DNA from: Knoxdaviesia capensis
Lineage: Eukaryota; Ascomycota; Sordariomycetes; Microascales; Gondwanamycetaceae
Assembly (NCBI GenBank): GCA_001510575.1
Contig: LNGK01000003.1
Span: 921,755 to 985,754, forward strand
Reading direction: 5' to 3'
Length of the DNA stretch: 64,000 nucleotides
Shown: positions 1 through 11,833 of the stretch, one piece after another
Numbering within the stretch: the stretch's first letter is position 1
Layout of the letters: every line of letters starts with the position of its first letter
The notes under the pieces: model-generated
The model's input: the letters and a program-made list of their open reading frames with translations, nothing else
Database searches by the model: none
Told to the model about the DNA's origin: nothing
Translations under genes and position numbers: made by a program

Positions 1-1195
1 CTTTTTGCACGGCCGACTCACTCGCGTGCTCTCCTTTAGGGGTGGCTCTGTTTGGACCGCCAAAAATAGCTCGCTGGCACACGCACACACACACGCTCTC
101 ACACACACTGGCTTGAAACATCCACGGGAGAGGAACAGGGCCGCTGGCCTCCCTGTCCTGCCTACCGTGCTCTTTTCCCGAGCAACGCTGGACCGGCCTC
201 AATCAGCCCGATCACAAACCGCTCGGGGGGGCGTGGACGGAGTACGCCAAAAGAGAAAAAAAAAAGAAAAAAAAAAAAAACCACACAGATAATTCTCTCT
301 CACCGCGGGTTCACTTGCGTTGCAGTGCCAAGACACGCCCGCCAGCCAACGAGGAACACAGTCGCAGACCAGAAACCCCGAACGGGGGAGGGGAGGGGCA
401 GGTGGAGGCGGGCTGCTCCACTGAAGCTCTGTTGCTGCGCGATATCGCCCTCAGCCTCCAGGGTCTTTGCGGTCTTGTCTGGCTCACCGCCCTCGCCCGG
501 GCTGCGGCAATGGACTGCTTCACCGGATGTTCAGAGCGGTCGAACGGGGGGAGGGGACATGGAGAAGAGAGGCCGGGTACGAGGCAGATACGGAGGAGCA
601 GATCGCAGTTTTTGGGAGAGATAGAGACCAGTTCCCCCAGAGGTCGGGATTTACAGTACATAGCTCAGACATACAGTACAGTACATATGGAAGGGCGGCT
701 TCGACCTTGACATCGTTCTCTCGTCATCGCGGCCACGGCCACGGGCTCTTGTCCCAGCCTGCAAGGTGAGCGGTCTCTGCACGATCAGTGCGGAGCAGAG
801 CAGCAGGATCACACAAGGTGATATCCGGAACCCTGTCCTGGCCCAGATCTCGCGCGCAGGGCCTGGTTAGTGTTAAGTTCGCTAAACTCAATAGTGATCA
901 AGCTTACTGCCTAGCGGTTCCTCTGGCCCTGCGCCGGGGCCGAACTCTACTGTCCTCTGTTTTCTGTGCCGGCTTCTAGCTCTCACCGTGCTGGAATGGA
1001 GATCACTGATTTGTTCTGCGATCCCGAGATCATCGGCTCTGGAAAATATAAAGTAGAAAATAAAAAAAGGCCCGGCCGTGACGAATCACTCCATCGCTGT
1101 CAGGCCACACCTCCTCCTCTTCTCTACGACACGAAGACACACTCTTGACGACATGTGATCCAGGCCAATGTGGAATTATGAATTCTTTTCGGTTC

Positions 1196-1215
1196 GTGTG
1201 TGTGTGTGTGTGTGT
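1196..1215. repeat. (GT)n microsatellite
   Basis: About ten perfect GT dinucleotides in intergenic DNA. Confidence 0.9.
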
Positions 1216-2040
1216 CGCTTCTGGGGGCCGCCATCACCCCTCCATCCCAGGTTTATTGCCCCAAGATAAGCCAAGGTCTCAGCAACAAACCCCCGTGCAG
1301 CCAAAGCAGAGATTGTGAAGCACCCTAGACAATAGTGTAGCACATCCATGGGAATGTGCAAGCGAACTCAGATATTACATGGGGGAGCAACCCCTCCCTC
1401 GCCCTCTCTGTCTCTCTGCGTGGAATTGGTGATAAAAATCCTGCCTGCAAAATCTTCCGAATCCGCGGAGTCCCAATTGGCTGGAGGGGGTGTTCTTCTG
1501 GAGATCTCGTTACATACAGTATATATATATATATCTTTGTCTTCTTGCTTTCCATTTTTCTTCCTCCAGAAAGAAGTGATGGACAGGCCGTGGGGGGGAT
1601 AAAAATCTTACTCTCGGACTATCGCGAGAGACAGAGCGAGAAAAACGAAGCCAAAACAAAACCCAAAAATCCCGCCGCTGCCAAGACACCATTCCAAATA
1701 AAGACAAAAAGGCGTGTGGACGATAGAGAGCGAGAAGAAGAAACCTGCTCGGCGGAGAAAGTGACTACGAGCACAGAGTGGCGTGTGCCCGCCCCGGATC
1801 GAGAGATCCTTGGTGATACTCTCTCTTCTGCTTTCCTCACACATGCACCCTTTTCTTTCTTTCTCTCTCTCTCTCTCGCTCGTTCTTCTCCCATGTTTGT
1901 TTGCCCCAAAGCCGCCCGTGTGGTCTTGGCAATGCCCCATCGATACCGGTCTGGAACTTCTCGCTCTCTCTTCACCCCCCCCCTCTTCCCGGTCCTTTCA
2001 TCCTCCAATATTTCCCTCATCCACAGGCGGTGTATCACAT

Positions 2041-2169
2041 ATGGGAGGAAATCCACCGAAAAAAATCAAAACTATCCCATCCATGGCCATCGGCAGTTCC
2101 CCCAACTGCACGTTCTGCGAGGACGACTGCCACCTGGCCAATGCTGCAGCTGTGAAGGGAGTGAAAGCG
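2041..2169 (+). other. Possible short coding exon
   Basis: A short frame begins with ATG at 2041, has a second in-frame ATG at 2083, and includes two closely spaced Cys residues (C-T-F-C) and a third Cys. It runs into a good donor (GTATGT at 2170). A pyrimidine-rich stretch ending in CCACAG lies just upstream, so it could be an exon with a spliced leader. I found no convincing downstream exon and recognise no family. It may be chance. Confidence 0.2.
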
Positions 2170-4182
2170 GTATGTCCAGACGAGAGAGAGAGAGAGACAA
2201 CACACGCAGAGTCTCTCCAACGAGACAACACAGAGATCGAAAGAGAGAACTTGTTTGTCTGACCAGTCCCGAGACTCTCGTGGTGATGATGCAATGGCCT
2301 GTGCTGCTGGTCTCTTGTGCGCCTCGAAACAACATGGGTGGTTGTGCGGGCTTGGCTGGCATCAAACATTTGGTCTTGCCAAGCGACGAAGCCCACCGTG
2401 CACATGCATACGGATGCCTGTTAAGCTTTTCCTGTTCACATCTGTCCTGTCGTCTCCAGCTATAGCACTCGCTTCCTGGCCGTTAATACAGATGCTGTGT
2501 CCGCTTGTCGGATGTCTGGCGATGCCTGTGCGACTGACTCCGATATGTGCGAAGGTGGCATATATGGCTGATATGTGGGCACTGGACTCTTGTGCATCAA
2601 TGGCATCAATGACTATAAGCACCGGTACACTCTAGTGTGTACTGTACTGTACGAGCACACCAGATAACCTCTCGTATAGTGGGCACTCTAACCTGCAATA
2701 TGGCAGTACGACACTCCAAGTGCTTCCCAACAAGTTGAGGCTTAGGTTTTGAGGCCCCCCCCGCTTGATTCCTGGTTCTTTCGCCTCCACAAATCCGCCA
2801 CACCAGCACCAATGAGACAAATCTTATGTTATCGTTTGACAGGGACCACGGCCATCATCCCCAGGATGGCGAAAAAAAAAAAGAAAAAAAGAGGGCAGCA
2901 GGGCAGTCAGGAGGGTTGTCTACAGTACGAGTTCTTCGTATGGCTATATTGCCGGCTTGCTAGAGTCACTCCCCCCCTCCATCTCTGACTGAGAGCGAGC
3001 GAGTGAGTGTTGTTTGGAACTGGCGGGACGATATGGCCGGCCTTGCTCGCCGGCTGCATCACACACAGACAGTCGCTCGACAATACTGCATACACGTATG
3101 CATGGCCTCACAGCCATTTCTCGTTGCGCCTCTCGCCGTAGCTCGTCTGCATGTGTGCCGTAGTGCCGTGTGTGTGTGTGTGTGCGTACTCGAAGCGTGC
3201 TTGCCGGCTCTGCTAGACCTGGACACACGACAATGGTGCAGTATGCTCGAGCCGACGCACCTTTAGAGCGTCGCGTATTTACAGTACGTTTCTGCGAGGA
3301 CACGGAGACCTCGGTGCTCGTTCCCTGAATCTCGGTCGACTCCAGCCATTCCGGGTCACTTTTAGTGGCTTTTAATCTATCGCGCTGGTTTTGGCCGCCG
3401 CCAGAGAGCACCCCAATGGCCCCCCCGTTGCCTCCCCCGGACACGGACACAGACAGATCTGGGCCCAAAGAGACGCGCGTGAAGGGGCCACACGGCAGGC
3501 TGGTGTCTCGCGCTTAACCAGCCTCTCTTTCTGCGACTGCGACTGCTGGTGCTCCGGCTCCTCTATCCCCCACTTTCCCTGGTTCCCGAGCCTGGCTCTC
3601 CTTTGATATACTGACGACGATCTGTCGTTTCATGTCAGCGAAGCAGATGTCGGGCTAAACCATCCTCGTGGGGAACCAAAAAAACCCAGGACCCCGTAGC
3701 CTCGCTGGTCCTTGGCTCTGCGGTGGTTTCTCCCCCCTACAAACCACGATGGACCCTTATAATGGTCCTGGCATTTTTTTTCTTCAGGGTTGCACGCTGC
3801 GGGGGGTTTACGCCTCAGCGGGGGTGTGTGTCTGTGTCTCGCTTTGAAGGAAAAACAAAAAAAACCGCAGGGTTGGTGGGAGCCACAGCTTTGTCCTCTT
3901 CTTGGCATGCTGCTGGGAGGGGGCCCGAACGATCAGGAACAGAATGGCGGCATGTCGATCCGCAGTGCTGCGTAAACAGAGATAAGAACGCACCGAGGAA
4001 AAGGACTGACAAATGGCAACTCGAACGGGACCACATTCGGTGCTTGGCTGGCACTGGCATGCAGCTAGACGCCTATCATCTACGGAAAGGACAAGTGCAG
4101 CCGACGTCGACATGTCGACCCGGGGGAACATGCAGGCTGGAAGGGCTCCCCGACTGCTCCTGGACAGCAACCGTCGCGTAGT

Positions 4183-4209
4183 GCTTGCTTGCTTGCTTGC
4201 CTGCCTGCA
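4183..4209. repeat. GCTT/GCCT tetranucleotide repeat
   Basis: Four GCTT units followed by two GCCT units and a partial one. Intergenic. Confidence 0.85.
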
Positions 4210-7200
4210 GCTCTCCATCCACCGGCAGTGGGAGCATCTCCAACGACTCGCACTCCTAGCCTGTGAAATCACCGGCTAGGTGGTTGCAGCCCAGGTGGAC
4301 ACAGCGAACGTACTAAGCAGGGCCCCCGCGGTGGTGAGGAGGGGAAGGGTCCGGCGGAGTCGCCAAACACATGTCCGCCATGGTGAAACGCCAATCTGCC
4401 GCGCTGGCTTTGGCCTGGCTGGGTTGGGGCTTGACCGACTCTTCGCCGGTGGACCCGGGCTGGGCCCAAGCCGCCCGGTGAGGCGAGCCCCAGAGCTGCG
4501 CACGGGCACATCCACCGGGAGACGCTCGAGCGAACAAGCAACCCAGACTGCGCCGTTTCCACGCCGGCCAGCGAAAACGCCGGTGGCTGGCCGTGCTGGG
4601 CCCGGTATCCGTGTGCATGTGAGAAGAGTCCGCTGCGAGACCGCACGAGAACCAAACACACATGTTCTGGTGAGAACAAACCCACTCTCGCGTGTTTCAT
4701 GCTCGCCAGGCCTTGGTTCCCGCCAGGTCTGCGCGCAGCGAGGGCTTCCCTCGGTGTGGTGCACGGCAGGGCCAAGGAAGCTTGAGTGCAGAGGATCACC
4801 ACGAACGGCCAGAGACGAGCGCGTGCGTGTGTGTCTGTGCTCGTCGATCCGCCACGTTGGGTTCGTCGCAGCCGGACCTGAGACCCTCCCCCCGCCCCCC
4901 TCTGCGACTCCACGGTTGTGTGCAGATGAGAACGGCGGCCCGCTTCCACTGGACCACTCTCGTGTTGTTCGCGTGTGGGGGTGGGCGATGCCGGTGCTGC
5001 ACGGCGGCGTCCGGCCGGCCGGCCCCCAATGCAGAGTCTTCCAGGAACACACGATTAGGCCCGGCCGACCGACCTGGCAGCGGCCAAGGTCCCTCCGGCG
5101 CGCGCACGCCGGGCGATTGGTGCAGATCGCGGGCCCCCCGGTAGTTCGTAGTCTGTGTAGCCGCCGTCTTGAGCTTATCGGGCGCATTCCTGGAGCGGAT
5201 GGGGAGAAAAAAAGAGGAAACCCGCCACGCCAAGAAAGTAAAACCAGTTTCGCCACCTGTTGTACATGCGGATTTCCACCCGGATGTAATCCAGCCCGGA
5301 TATCAGTGAGTCAGTCAAGCGAGGCTGAGATATCGATAAGCCGCGGCCTAGTGTCGAGAGTTAGGCTGGGCTGGTTGCCCCTGGATGACTGGAGAAAGAA
5401 AAAAACTGGAAGACGAAGAAGAAAGAAAGGAAGAAAGAAACAAGCCAGGCCCCTTCTCGGGTCGGCCGGTGTGAAATGTCCGAAGACATGTGTCGTTAAA
5501 GATGCCCCGGATCGTGGGAACTTGACCGAACTCTGCAGCCAGGTCAAAGTGACACTTGAAAAAAAAAACAAAAAAAAAAAAAAAGTCCTGTCGGTTGTAA
5601 GAAAAGCGCGGGCGAGCGGGCTGCAAAATCCCGCCGACCGCCGTCGTAACCTTCGTGTTCTCTACGTACGACTTTATCCACCCTGACTTGGCATGCGCGA
5701 TCCGCCTCTCTCGAGCTCTTGACTCCGTACGCCTCCGATATCCGTACAGTAGTACTATCTCTCGATTGACCACCGGTCTTCCCCAGTGACCCGATTTCCA
5801 CCTTCCACCATGGACGGGCTGACGAGTGTCGGGATGCGTTAGACAGGCTCGCTGGTGAAATGTCCGACGAGTGCGTTCGTGGGCGCGCCGCGAAGATAGT
5901 CGACCGGACCGCCTCTGTAAACCTGTCTTTTTTTTGTTCCTTTTCTTTTTGCGCTCTCCCAACTTTGGCTCTCCCGGCCGTCGCACCCGCGGGAGGATGC
6001 TATGTACAAGTCGCCGGGCCTCCGTGCCCGGGAAACCGCCCGGGCCCGCGAGGCCGCGCTGTCGCCCTTCGTGACCGCCAACAAGTCCACGCCCGGCTTT
6101 CCCATAACGAGCGCCCTCCTCGGCCGCCTCCAGCGTCGCCCTTCTGGAGCTCCTGCAGCCCTCCGCCGCGGGGCCTCTCGCTGAAACACGGGCCCGCCTG
6201 CGAGACCGCATTGGCGTGAATCACACGGAGATGTACCCTGTGCCTGTGGAGCTTGCGACAGATCACGACGCCTAAAAGCTAATAACTTGTACAGTACAGA
6301 TCAATCTCCGCTGCGTCTTACCGCTGCCTCGCGATGCTCTGGAGGGATTCTCCAGACGTGGATGGTTCTGGTTGTGTGCAAAGTGAGAACCACGTGGAAT
6401 CGCCTGGACTCGGTGTATCATGTTGCGGCAGATCGTGTTTTGCGTTATATATAGGGAGAGGATCATAAAAATAGAACCCACCTGGGGTTGAGCGCCGATC
6501 GTGCGGATCATAGGGTTCTGGATTTAAGATTTCCGGCTCTGTCAAAGGAAGAGAACGAAACGCAGACCAAAGGGAGACACACACAAACGGGACGAGTTGG
6601 AGATGCTGATACACGCATGTTACTTTCATTCCGTGACATTTCTGCCATCTTCCAAAGCGCTTCCCGAACAAGCTAATTGCCGATTCTTGGATCGGCGATA
6701 AACGGTGGACGACTAACCCCCAACCCTAAGATCCCGGCCAATATAAATCAGCACATATAACGGCCAATATGTCGATGCGAATATAGCCGGAGAGCCGTGA
6801 TGGCCGGCACATCGTGATGCGTTTATACTATTTCCCCGGATATCAACTGAGGGGGGACATTACCCAGCAATACCCGGCTAGCCAAGGCAAAAAGCGCAGA
6901 AATCACATCGCGAACCACTCTCAGGCCGTATGCCAGATGAGGTCGACACCAATTTATGTGGTCTGAGGGGGCCGCGTACACCGCTCGGAAGCCGCCTCCG
7001 TGACTGCATGGCTGGCTATTCTCCGCATGCAAATGAAGTGCATGTTGACCGAGGACATTGGGCAATTCCCAAGCATATTGGCGGCAAATGTCCGTACGGA
7101 GTGTTGAGAAACCTTCAAAAGGACTGGACTGAACACGCCTTTCTCCCAGCTCTTGAAGTCTTCCCGTGCGATCTTCTCGACGTATCTCAACTACGGAAAT

Positions 7201-7229
7201 ACCTCCATTGTCGAGCTTTGAACGCCACC

Positions 7230-9193
7230 ATGAAGCACCCGTGGAAGCACACTCTCTCAGCAGCCGCGTTGTGGCTTGCAGCCACGTCCCGAGCGGCCCC
7301 GGCCGCGCCCGCCGCCGACGAGTACGACTACGTGGTGATCGGCAGCGGGCCGGGCGGCGGTCCGCTGGCCACCAACCTGGCCAAGGCCGGCTACTCGGTG
7401 TTCCTGATCGAGGCCGGCGACGACAGCCCGAGTCTCGGCTTCGGCGCGTACGTGCCGACCGTGACGTGGAACTTCTTCGTCAACCACTACCCCGCAGACG
7501 ACCCGCGCAACAACAAGTACAGCCACCTGACGTGGCTGACGCCCGACGGCCAATTCTGGGTCGGCCAGGACGGCGCGCCCGCCGGCTCGACGCTGCTGGG
7601 CGTGTTCTACCCGCGGGGTGCCACGCTGGGCGGCTCATCGATGATCAACGCCATGTGCACTTGGCTGCCCAGCGACAGCGACTGGAACTACCATGCCGAA
7701 GTTACCGGCGACGATTCGTGGAAGTAAGTCGAGTTGGGGCCCAAATCCGTATCGGGACAAGCTCTGGCCGTGGCAGTGGGACCGTACACAGACTAACACG
7801 GCGGTGCAACGCTGGTAGGGCCGAGAACATGCGCGCGATCTTCACCCGCATCGAGAAGAACAACTACCTGCCCGCCGGCACCGCAGGCCACGGCTTCAAC
7901 GGCTACTTCGAGACCAACATGGGCGTGATGGCGCAGGCACGCTTCGGCGCCCTGGCCGGCAACCGCGTGATGGACGAGTACGCCAGAGACATGAACCTGT
8001 CGTCGTGGGCCATGTCCGACCTGCTCACGCGCGACCCCAACGAACTTAGCGCCGACCGCGACCAGACATCCAGCATCTACGGCCTGGTCAACCACCAGTA
8101 CCCCAACGGCAACCGCTACAGCGCGCGCGACTACATCCAGGCTGGCGTGCAGCAGGGGTTCCCGGTTACGGTGTCGATGAAGTCGCTGGCGACCAAGGTG
8201 CTCTTTGATACTACGGGCAGCTGCGGAGGGTCTGCTGCGTCTCCGCGTGCCGTTGGCGTTGAGTACCTGGAGGGTGCATCTCTGTACGCGGCCGACTCGC
8301 GCCGCGTGCCGGGAGACACTGGCGTCAAGAAAACCGTCAAGGCCAAGCGGGAGGTGATTGTGTCGGGCGGAACGTTCAACTCGCCGCAGCTGTTGATGCT
8401 CAGTGGAATCGGCGATGCGGCCCACCTGGCGCACTTCAACATCTCCGTCATCAAGGACCTCCCCGGCGTCGGCCAGCACCTGATGGACAACCAGGAGATG
8501 CCGATCATCGGCACGGGCAGCGGCGGCAGCGGCACCGCCGGCGTGGCGATGATCAAGACCGACCACCCGGCCCATGGCGAGCGCGATGTGTTTCTGATGG
8601 GCGGCCAGGGGTTCCTGTTCCGCGGCTTCTGGCCGAACGACGCGGTGCGCACGCCGCCGGAAGTGAGCCAGCCGTACGGCGTGAGCATGGTCAAGGGCTC
8701 GTCGGTGAACCACGGCGGCTGGGTCAAGCTGCGGTCGGCCGACCCGCAGGACACGCCGGAGATCAACTTCAACCACTTTGCGAACGGCGCCGAGCACGAC
8801 CTGGAGGCGATGAAGGACGTGGTGGCGTGGATCCGCCGGCTGTACCTGCGCATCGGCATCACCCCGGTCGAGCCGCCGTGCCGCGGCGCCCCGGACGCGC
8901 GCGGCAGCTGCGGCGCCGACGACGAGGCGTGGATCCACAAGCAGACCTTCGGCCACCACCCCACCAGCACCAACCGCATCGGCGCCGCCGACGACCCGCT
9001 CGCCGTGCTGGACAGCAACTTCCGCGTGCGCGGCGTGCAGGGCCTGCGCGTGGTCGACGCCAGCGCGTTTGCGCGCATTCCGGGTGTGTTCCCCGTGGTG
9101 TCGACGTTCATGATCAGCCAGAAGGCGTCGGATGTGATGTTGGCGGAGCTGGAGGGGGGGAGTGCGGTCGAGGTGTGCAGTGCACCGCTGTAA
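7230..9193 (+). CDS. Secreted GMC-family FAD oxidoreductase
   Basis: Two exons, 7230-7723 and 7819-9193, with a 95-nt GTAAGT...TAG intron, encode 622 residues. The start has a good context (GCCACC before ATG). Residues 1-22 form a signal peptide with an AxA-type end. A Rossmann FAD motif GSGPGG lies near residues 38-43, followed by the LIEAG strand. GMC signature 1 (RGATLGGSSMINAM) is near residue 130 and signature 2 (GGTFNSPQLLMLSGIG) near 348. The catalytic-His segment FGHHPTSTNRIG is near 543. Family members oxidise alcohols, sugars or aryl alcohols with FAD, and this one is probably extracellular. The C-terminal active-site segment reads FPVVSTFMIS, where many relatives have an Asn or His. 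Substrate cannot be deduced. The gene converges on the ethylene-forming-enzyme homologue. Confidence 0.93.
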
Positions 9194-10411
9194 GGGCGTG
9201 CGTGTGCGTGTGTGTGCGTGTGTGTGTGTGTGTGTTGGCCAGCAGTGTATGCGTGTATTTCTGGCGGTCCATCTGCCGTAGTCTCTCGTTCAACCGCTCC
9301 CACAAAAGTCCTGGGGGGGCCAAAGAAACATGACACTCCCGCCTATAACGTTCCCGTGTGTGCTCCATGTGCCTAAATTGCCGCTCGCCGTGAGTGCGTA
9401 GCTGACACGTCGACGTCTCGGGACCCTCTAGCCCGGACAAACGTACGACGCCGCCGTCCGGGCTAGACCGATCCCGGCCTAGGCCCGCTTTCGGAGAAGG
9501 GGGGAGGGGGGGCGTGTAGCCATGATATGGTAGACCGCCTCGAGCCCTCAGCAAAACGAGCGTGCTCCGGGGCCCTGCAGGAGCTTTGACACCGCGGGGT
9601 CTTGGCGGAGCCCCGCTTGTTGGGCCCCCGGAAGATAACGAAGCGTCGTGGGAATCCACACGTGAGGCTCCGGAGCATCCTATTCGCTCGGACCAGCGCC
9701 CACGGGTTACATTGGGCGTCTGGCCGAGGTTGAAAATTCCCTCAAATCGTGAGATGTTTTTGGGTTTGCATGGCCACGGAGATACGGAAATGGGTGCGAG
9801 GAGGGTGGGTGACGAGACGGCAATTTACAAGAGAAAAAAAAGATAATTAAAAAAAAAGCAGACTAGTAAATAAAAGATACTTCCTAAAACAGCAAAACAA
9901 GTGTTTCTTTGCAGACCCAAGCCTGGAACTTCAGTGTCTCTAAATCTGGATCGTCAAGTGTCCTCCCGTCCGAGAGTCTCCGTAACCGGAGGAGAACACA
10001 TCGGAGACACAACCTATACGCGGGAAAAAGATAAAAGATTGGTGACAATAAAGGAAATTGGGGGTGTGCCTGACTACAGGCGTGATCGAAAGTGGTGGTG
10101 ATGGAAGATGAATGAAAATGTGCTGTTGAGGGAATGAGTGAGTGATATCGACAAATGAAAGTGGTGGGTAAATGATAGGAGAAGGGCCCAGATCCTCGCT
10201 GAAGACTGGTGATTTGCCCGCTGAAAAAGAGGAAAAAAAAAGACAAAGCAAAAAAGCCATGAAAGGATAGACGGAAAGAAAAGGAAACTGATTCCTCCAG
10301 TTGACCTGTCACTCTCCCACCTCCGGCCGCCCCGCCCGCTCCGCCGCCCGCCGCCCGCCCCTTCCGCCCGGCCCCACCCACCGGCCCCACCCGCACCCGG
10401 ACCCGGGGCGC
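9194..10411. other. Convergent intergenic region
   Basis: 3' flanks of the GMC gene and of the convergent dioxygenase gene. It begins with a GT-rich tract (9195-9236) and contains A-rich runs near 9830-9860 and 10230-10250. No gene seen. Confidence 0.6.
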
Positions 10412-11833
10412 TTACACATCACGCCGCAACTCCGGCGACTCGAGCAGCGCGTAGCGGCCGTCGGCCTCCATGGCCTGCGTGGTGATGCGGTCCGGGTAGT
10501 TGCGCATGAACATGTTGGTGAAGTGGCGGCCGTAGTGGATGCCCTCGCGCGGCAGCTGGCCGGCGTCGTAGCCCGGCAGCGGGCGCATCACCGCGCGGAA
10601 GTTCGGCTCGTGGAAGTAGGCAAAGGCGTAGCGGTCTGTGGTGTTCAGGCCGACTTTGTGCGGGGTTGAGGGCAGGTGCGAGTTGGTGATGTATTGCATC
10701 ATGTCGCCTGCCGGTGTTAGTTACGGGCTTGGGTCGGGGTTGGGGGGGTTGAGGGGGGTATGGTGGAGTGGCCTTACCAGGAAACACCGTCAGCACATCT
10801 TCTTGCGGCGGCACGAACACCCAGCCGTCGTCGTTTTCTTTCAGGCCGGCTGCGCTCTTCTGCCAGTTGGAGAACACTTCTCCGTCGTACGGCGGGCGGA
10901 TGAAGAGTCCTCCAACGTCGTCCTGCGATGCAATCACCAGGAGGCCGTAGTCTGTATGCGAGCCAATTCCGCGGCCGGCCTTGCCCTTCCCGTTGGTCTT
11001 GTTGTTCGGGGGGAATCTGGCTGTGTGTTAGCAGCGGACATGCACAACAACGCTCTCGGGTTGTTCACTGACCTCAGAATACGCAGGTGGTGCCATCCAT
11101 CGTCGGTATGGTCCGTCAACGACCCGCGCGGGACCCCGAGGCCTAGCTCCGTCAGCTGCAGGAGGACCTCGCCGGCGCCACCCAGCACGTCCATGTACCG
11201 GCGCATCGTATCCGCCATCTGCGGGTCCGGCCACGGACACTCGCCGTGGCACGGCCAGCCCGCGCGCGGGTCCTCCGGCGCGATCTCCTTGGTCACGGTG
11301 AACACCTCGGAGTAGTCCGCGACGCCGTCGGTGATCTCCTCGCCCGAGGCAATGTAGCCCGCGTAGCTGTTGCGGTCGACGTTGCGGGCCTTCTCGGCGT
11401 GCGGCCGCGCAAAGTACCTCCGGCTGGCGCGCATGGCGGCCGTGACCACGCTGCGCTGCTCGCGCGTGGTCGACACCTGCAGGATGCCGTCGCGGCGCCA
11501 CGCGGCCACCAGGGCGCGGCCGAGCGCGATGTCGGATGGCGAGCCGCTGACGGTGGTCGGCAGCGTGAAGGTCTCGAGGTGGCCGACGCGGGCGGTGAAG
11601 CCGGGCGGCATCTTGCTGGCGTAGGCGGACGGCGGGGCGGTGTTGTTGGCGGTAGTGTTGGGGTTGGGGGTTGTATGCGTTGTCGACGAGGCGACGGCGT
11701 GTGGCTTTGGAATCGAGGTTGTGATGGTTCGGAGGGTGGTGGCACGGACGGACGGCATACCCCTGACGAGCCCACGGGCGGTGAGCCCACGGGCGGTGAG
11801 CATGGAAGCTCTGGAGCGGAGGAGGAGGTTCAT
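10412..11833 (-). CDS. Ethylene-forming-enzyme-like 2-oxoglutarate/Fe(II) dioxygenase
   Basis: Three exons on the minus strand (11833-11073, 11016-10778, 10707-10412), with introns of 56 and 70 nt carrying GCTAAC/ACTAAC branch points, encode 431 residues. Fe(II) ligands are the HTD motif at H274/D276 and distal H350 (STPHKV). R359 should bind 2-oxoglutarate. Many segments (LETFTLP, SGEE, AGWPCHG, DGWHH, HTDYGLLVIA, QDDVGGL, YFHEPNF, HFTNMFMR, YPDRITTQ) match what I recall of Pseudomonas ethylene-forming enzyme (about 350 aa). That enzyme converts 2-oxoglutarate to ethylene and CO2 with arginine oxidation. The residue two after the Arg is Ala rather than the Ser usual in isopenicillin-N-synthase relatives, as in the bacterial enzyme. 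The first ~85 residues are an extra basic, Ser/Thr-rich extension resembling a mitochondrial presequence. An internal Met75 could give a short form. Family assignment is strong; ethylene production is inferred. Confidence 0.92.
11768..11797. repeat. 15-bp in-frame tandem duplication
   Basis: Two identical 15-bp units inside the coding sequence for the N-terminal extension of the ethylene-forming-enzyme homologue. They produce the doubled peptide LTARG-LTARG. Confidence 0.9.

Larger units (their letters stand above)
1..7229. other. Gene-poor region with low-complexity DNA
   Basis: No convincing gene was found in this 7.2 kb. Open frames exist on both strands, but they are rich in Arg/Pro/Ser, lack recognisable domains and follow GC-rich or simple-sequence DNA. 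The stretch contains CA/GT, CT and GA microsatellites, poly-A runs (near 251-280 and 5560-5583), a GCTT tetranucleotide tract and an unusual concentration of the octamer TACAGTAC. The last 0.5 kb presumably holds the promoter of the GMC oxidoreductase that starts at 7230. An RNA gene or a gene made of very short exons cannot be excluded. Confidence 0.5.

Noticed and set aside
1356..2465. 369-codon open frame (+)
   Set aside because: Encodes translated microsatellites (Ser-Leu and Arg-Glu repeats) and no domain; overlapping frames are equally long.
4280..5686. Long open frame (468 codons, +) in the left gene-poor region
   Set aside because: Arg/Pro/Gly-rich, contains poly-Lys from A-runs, no domain, and comparable frames are open on the opposite strand; explained by GC-rich composition.
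8131..9336. 401-codon frame on the minus strand over the GMC gene
   Set aside because: Antisense shadow of a GC-rich coding exon; no homology-like motifs.
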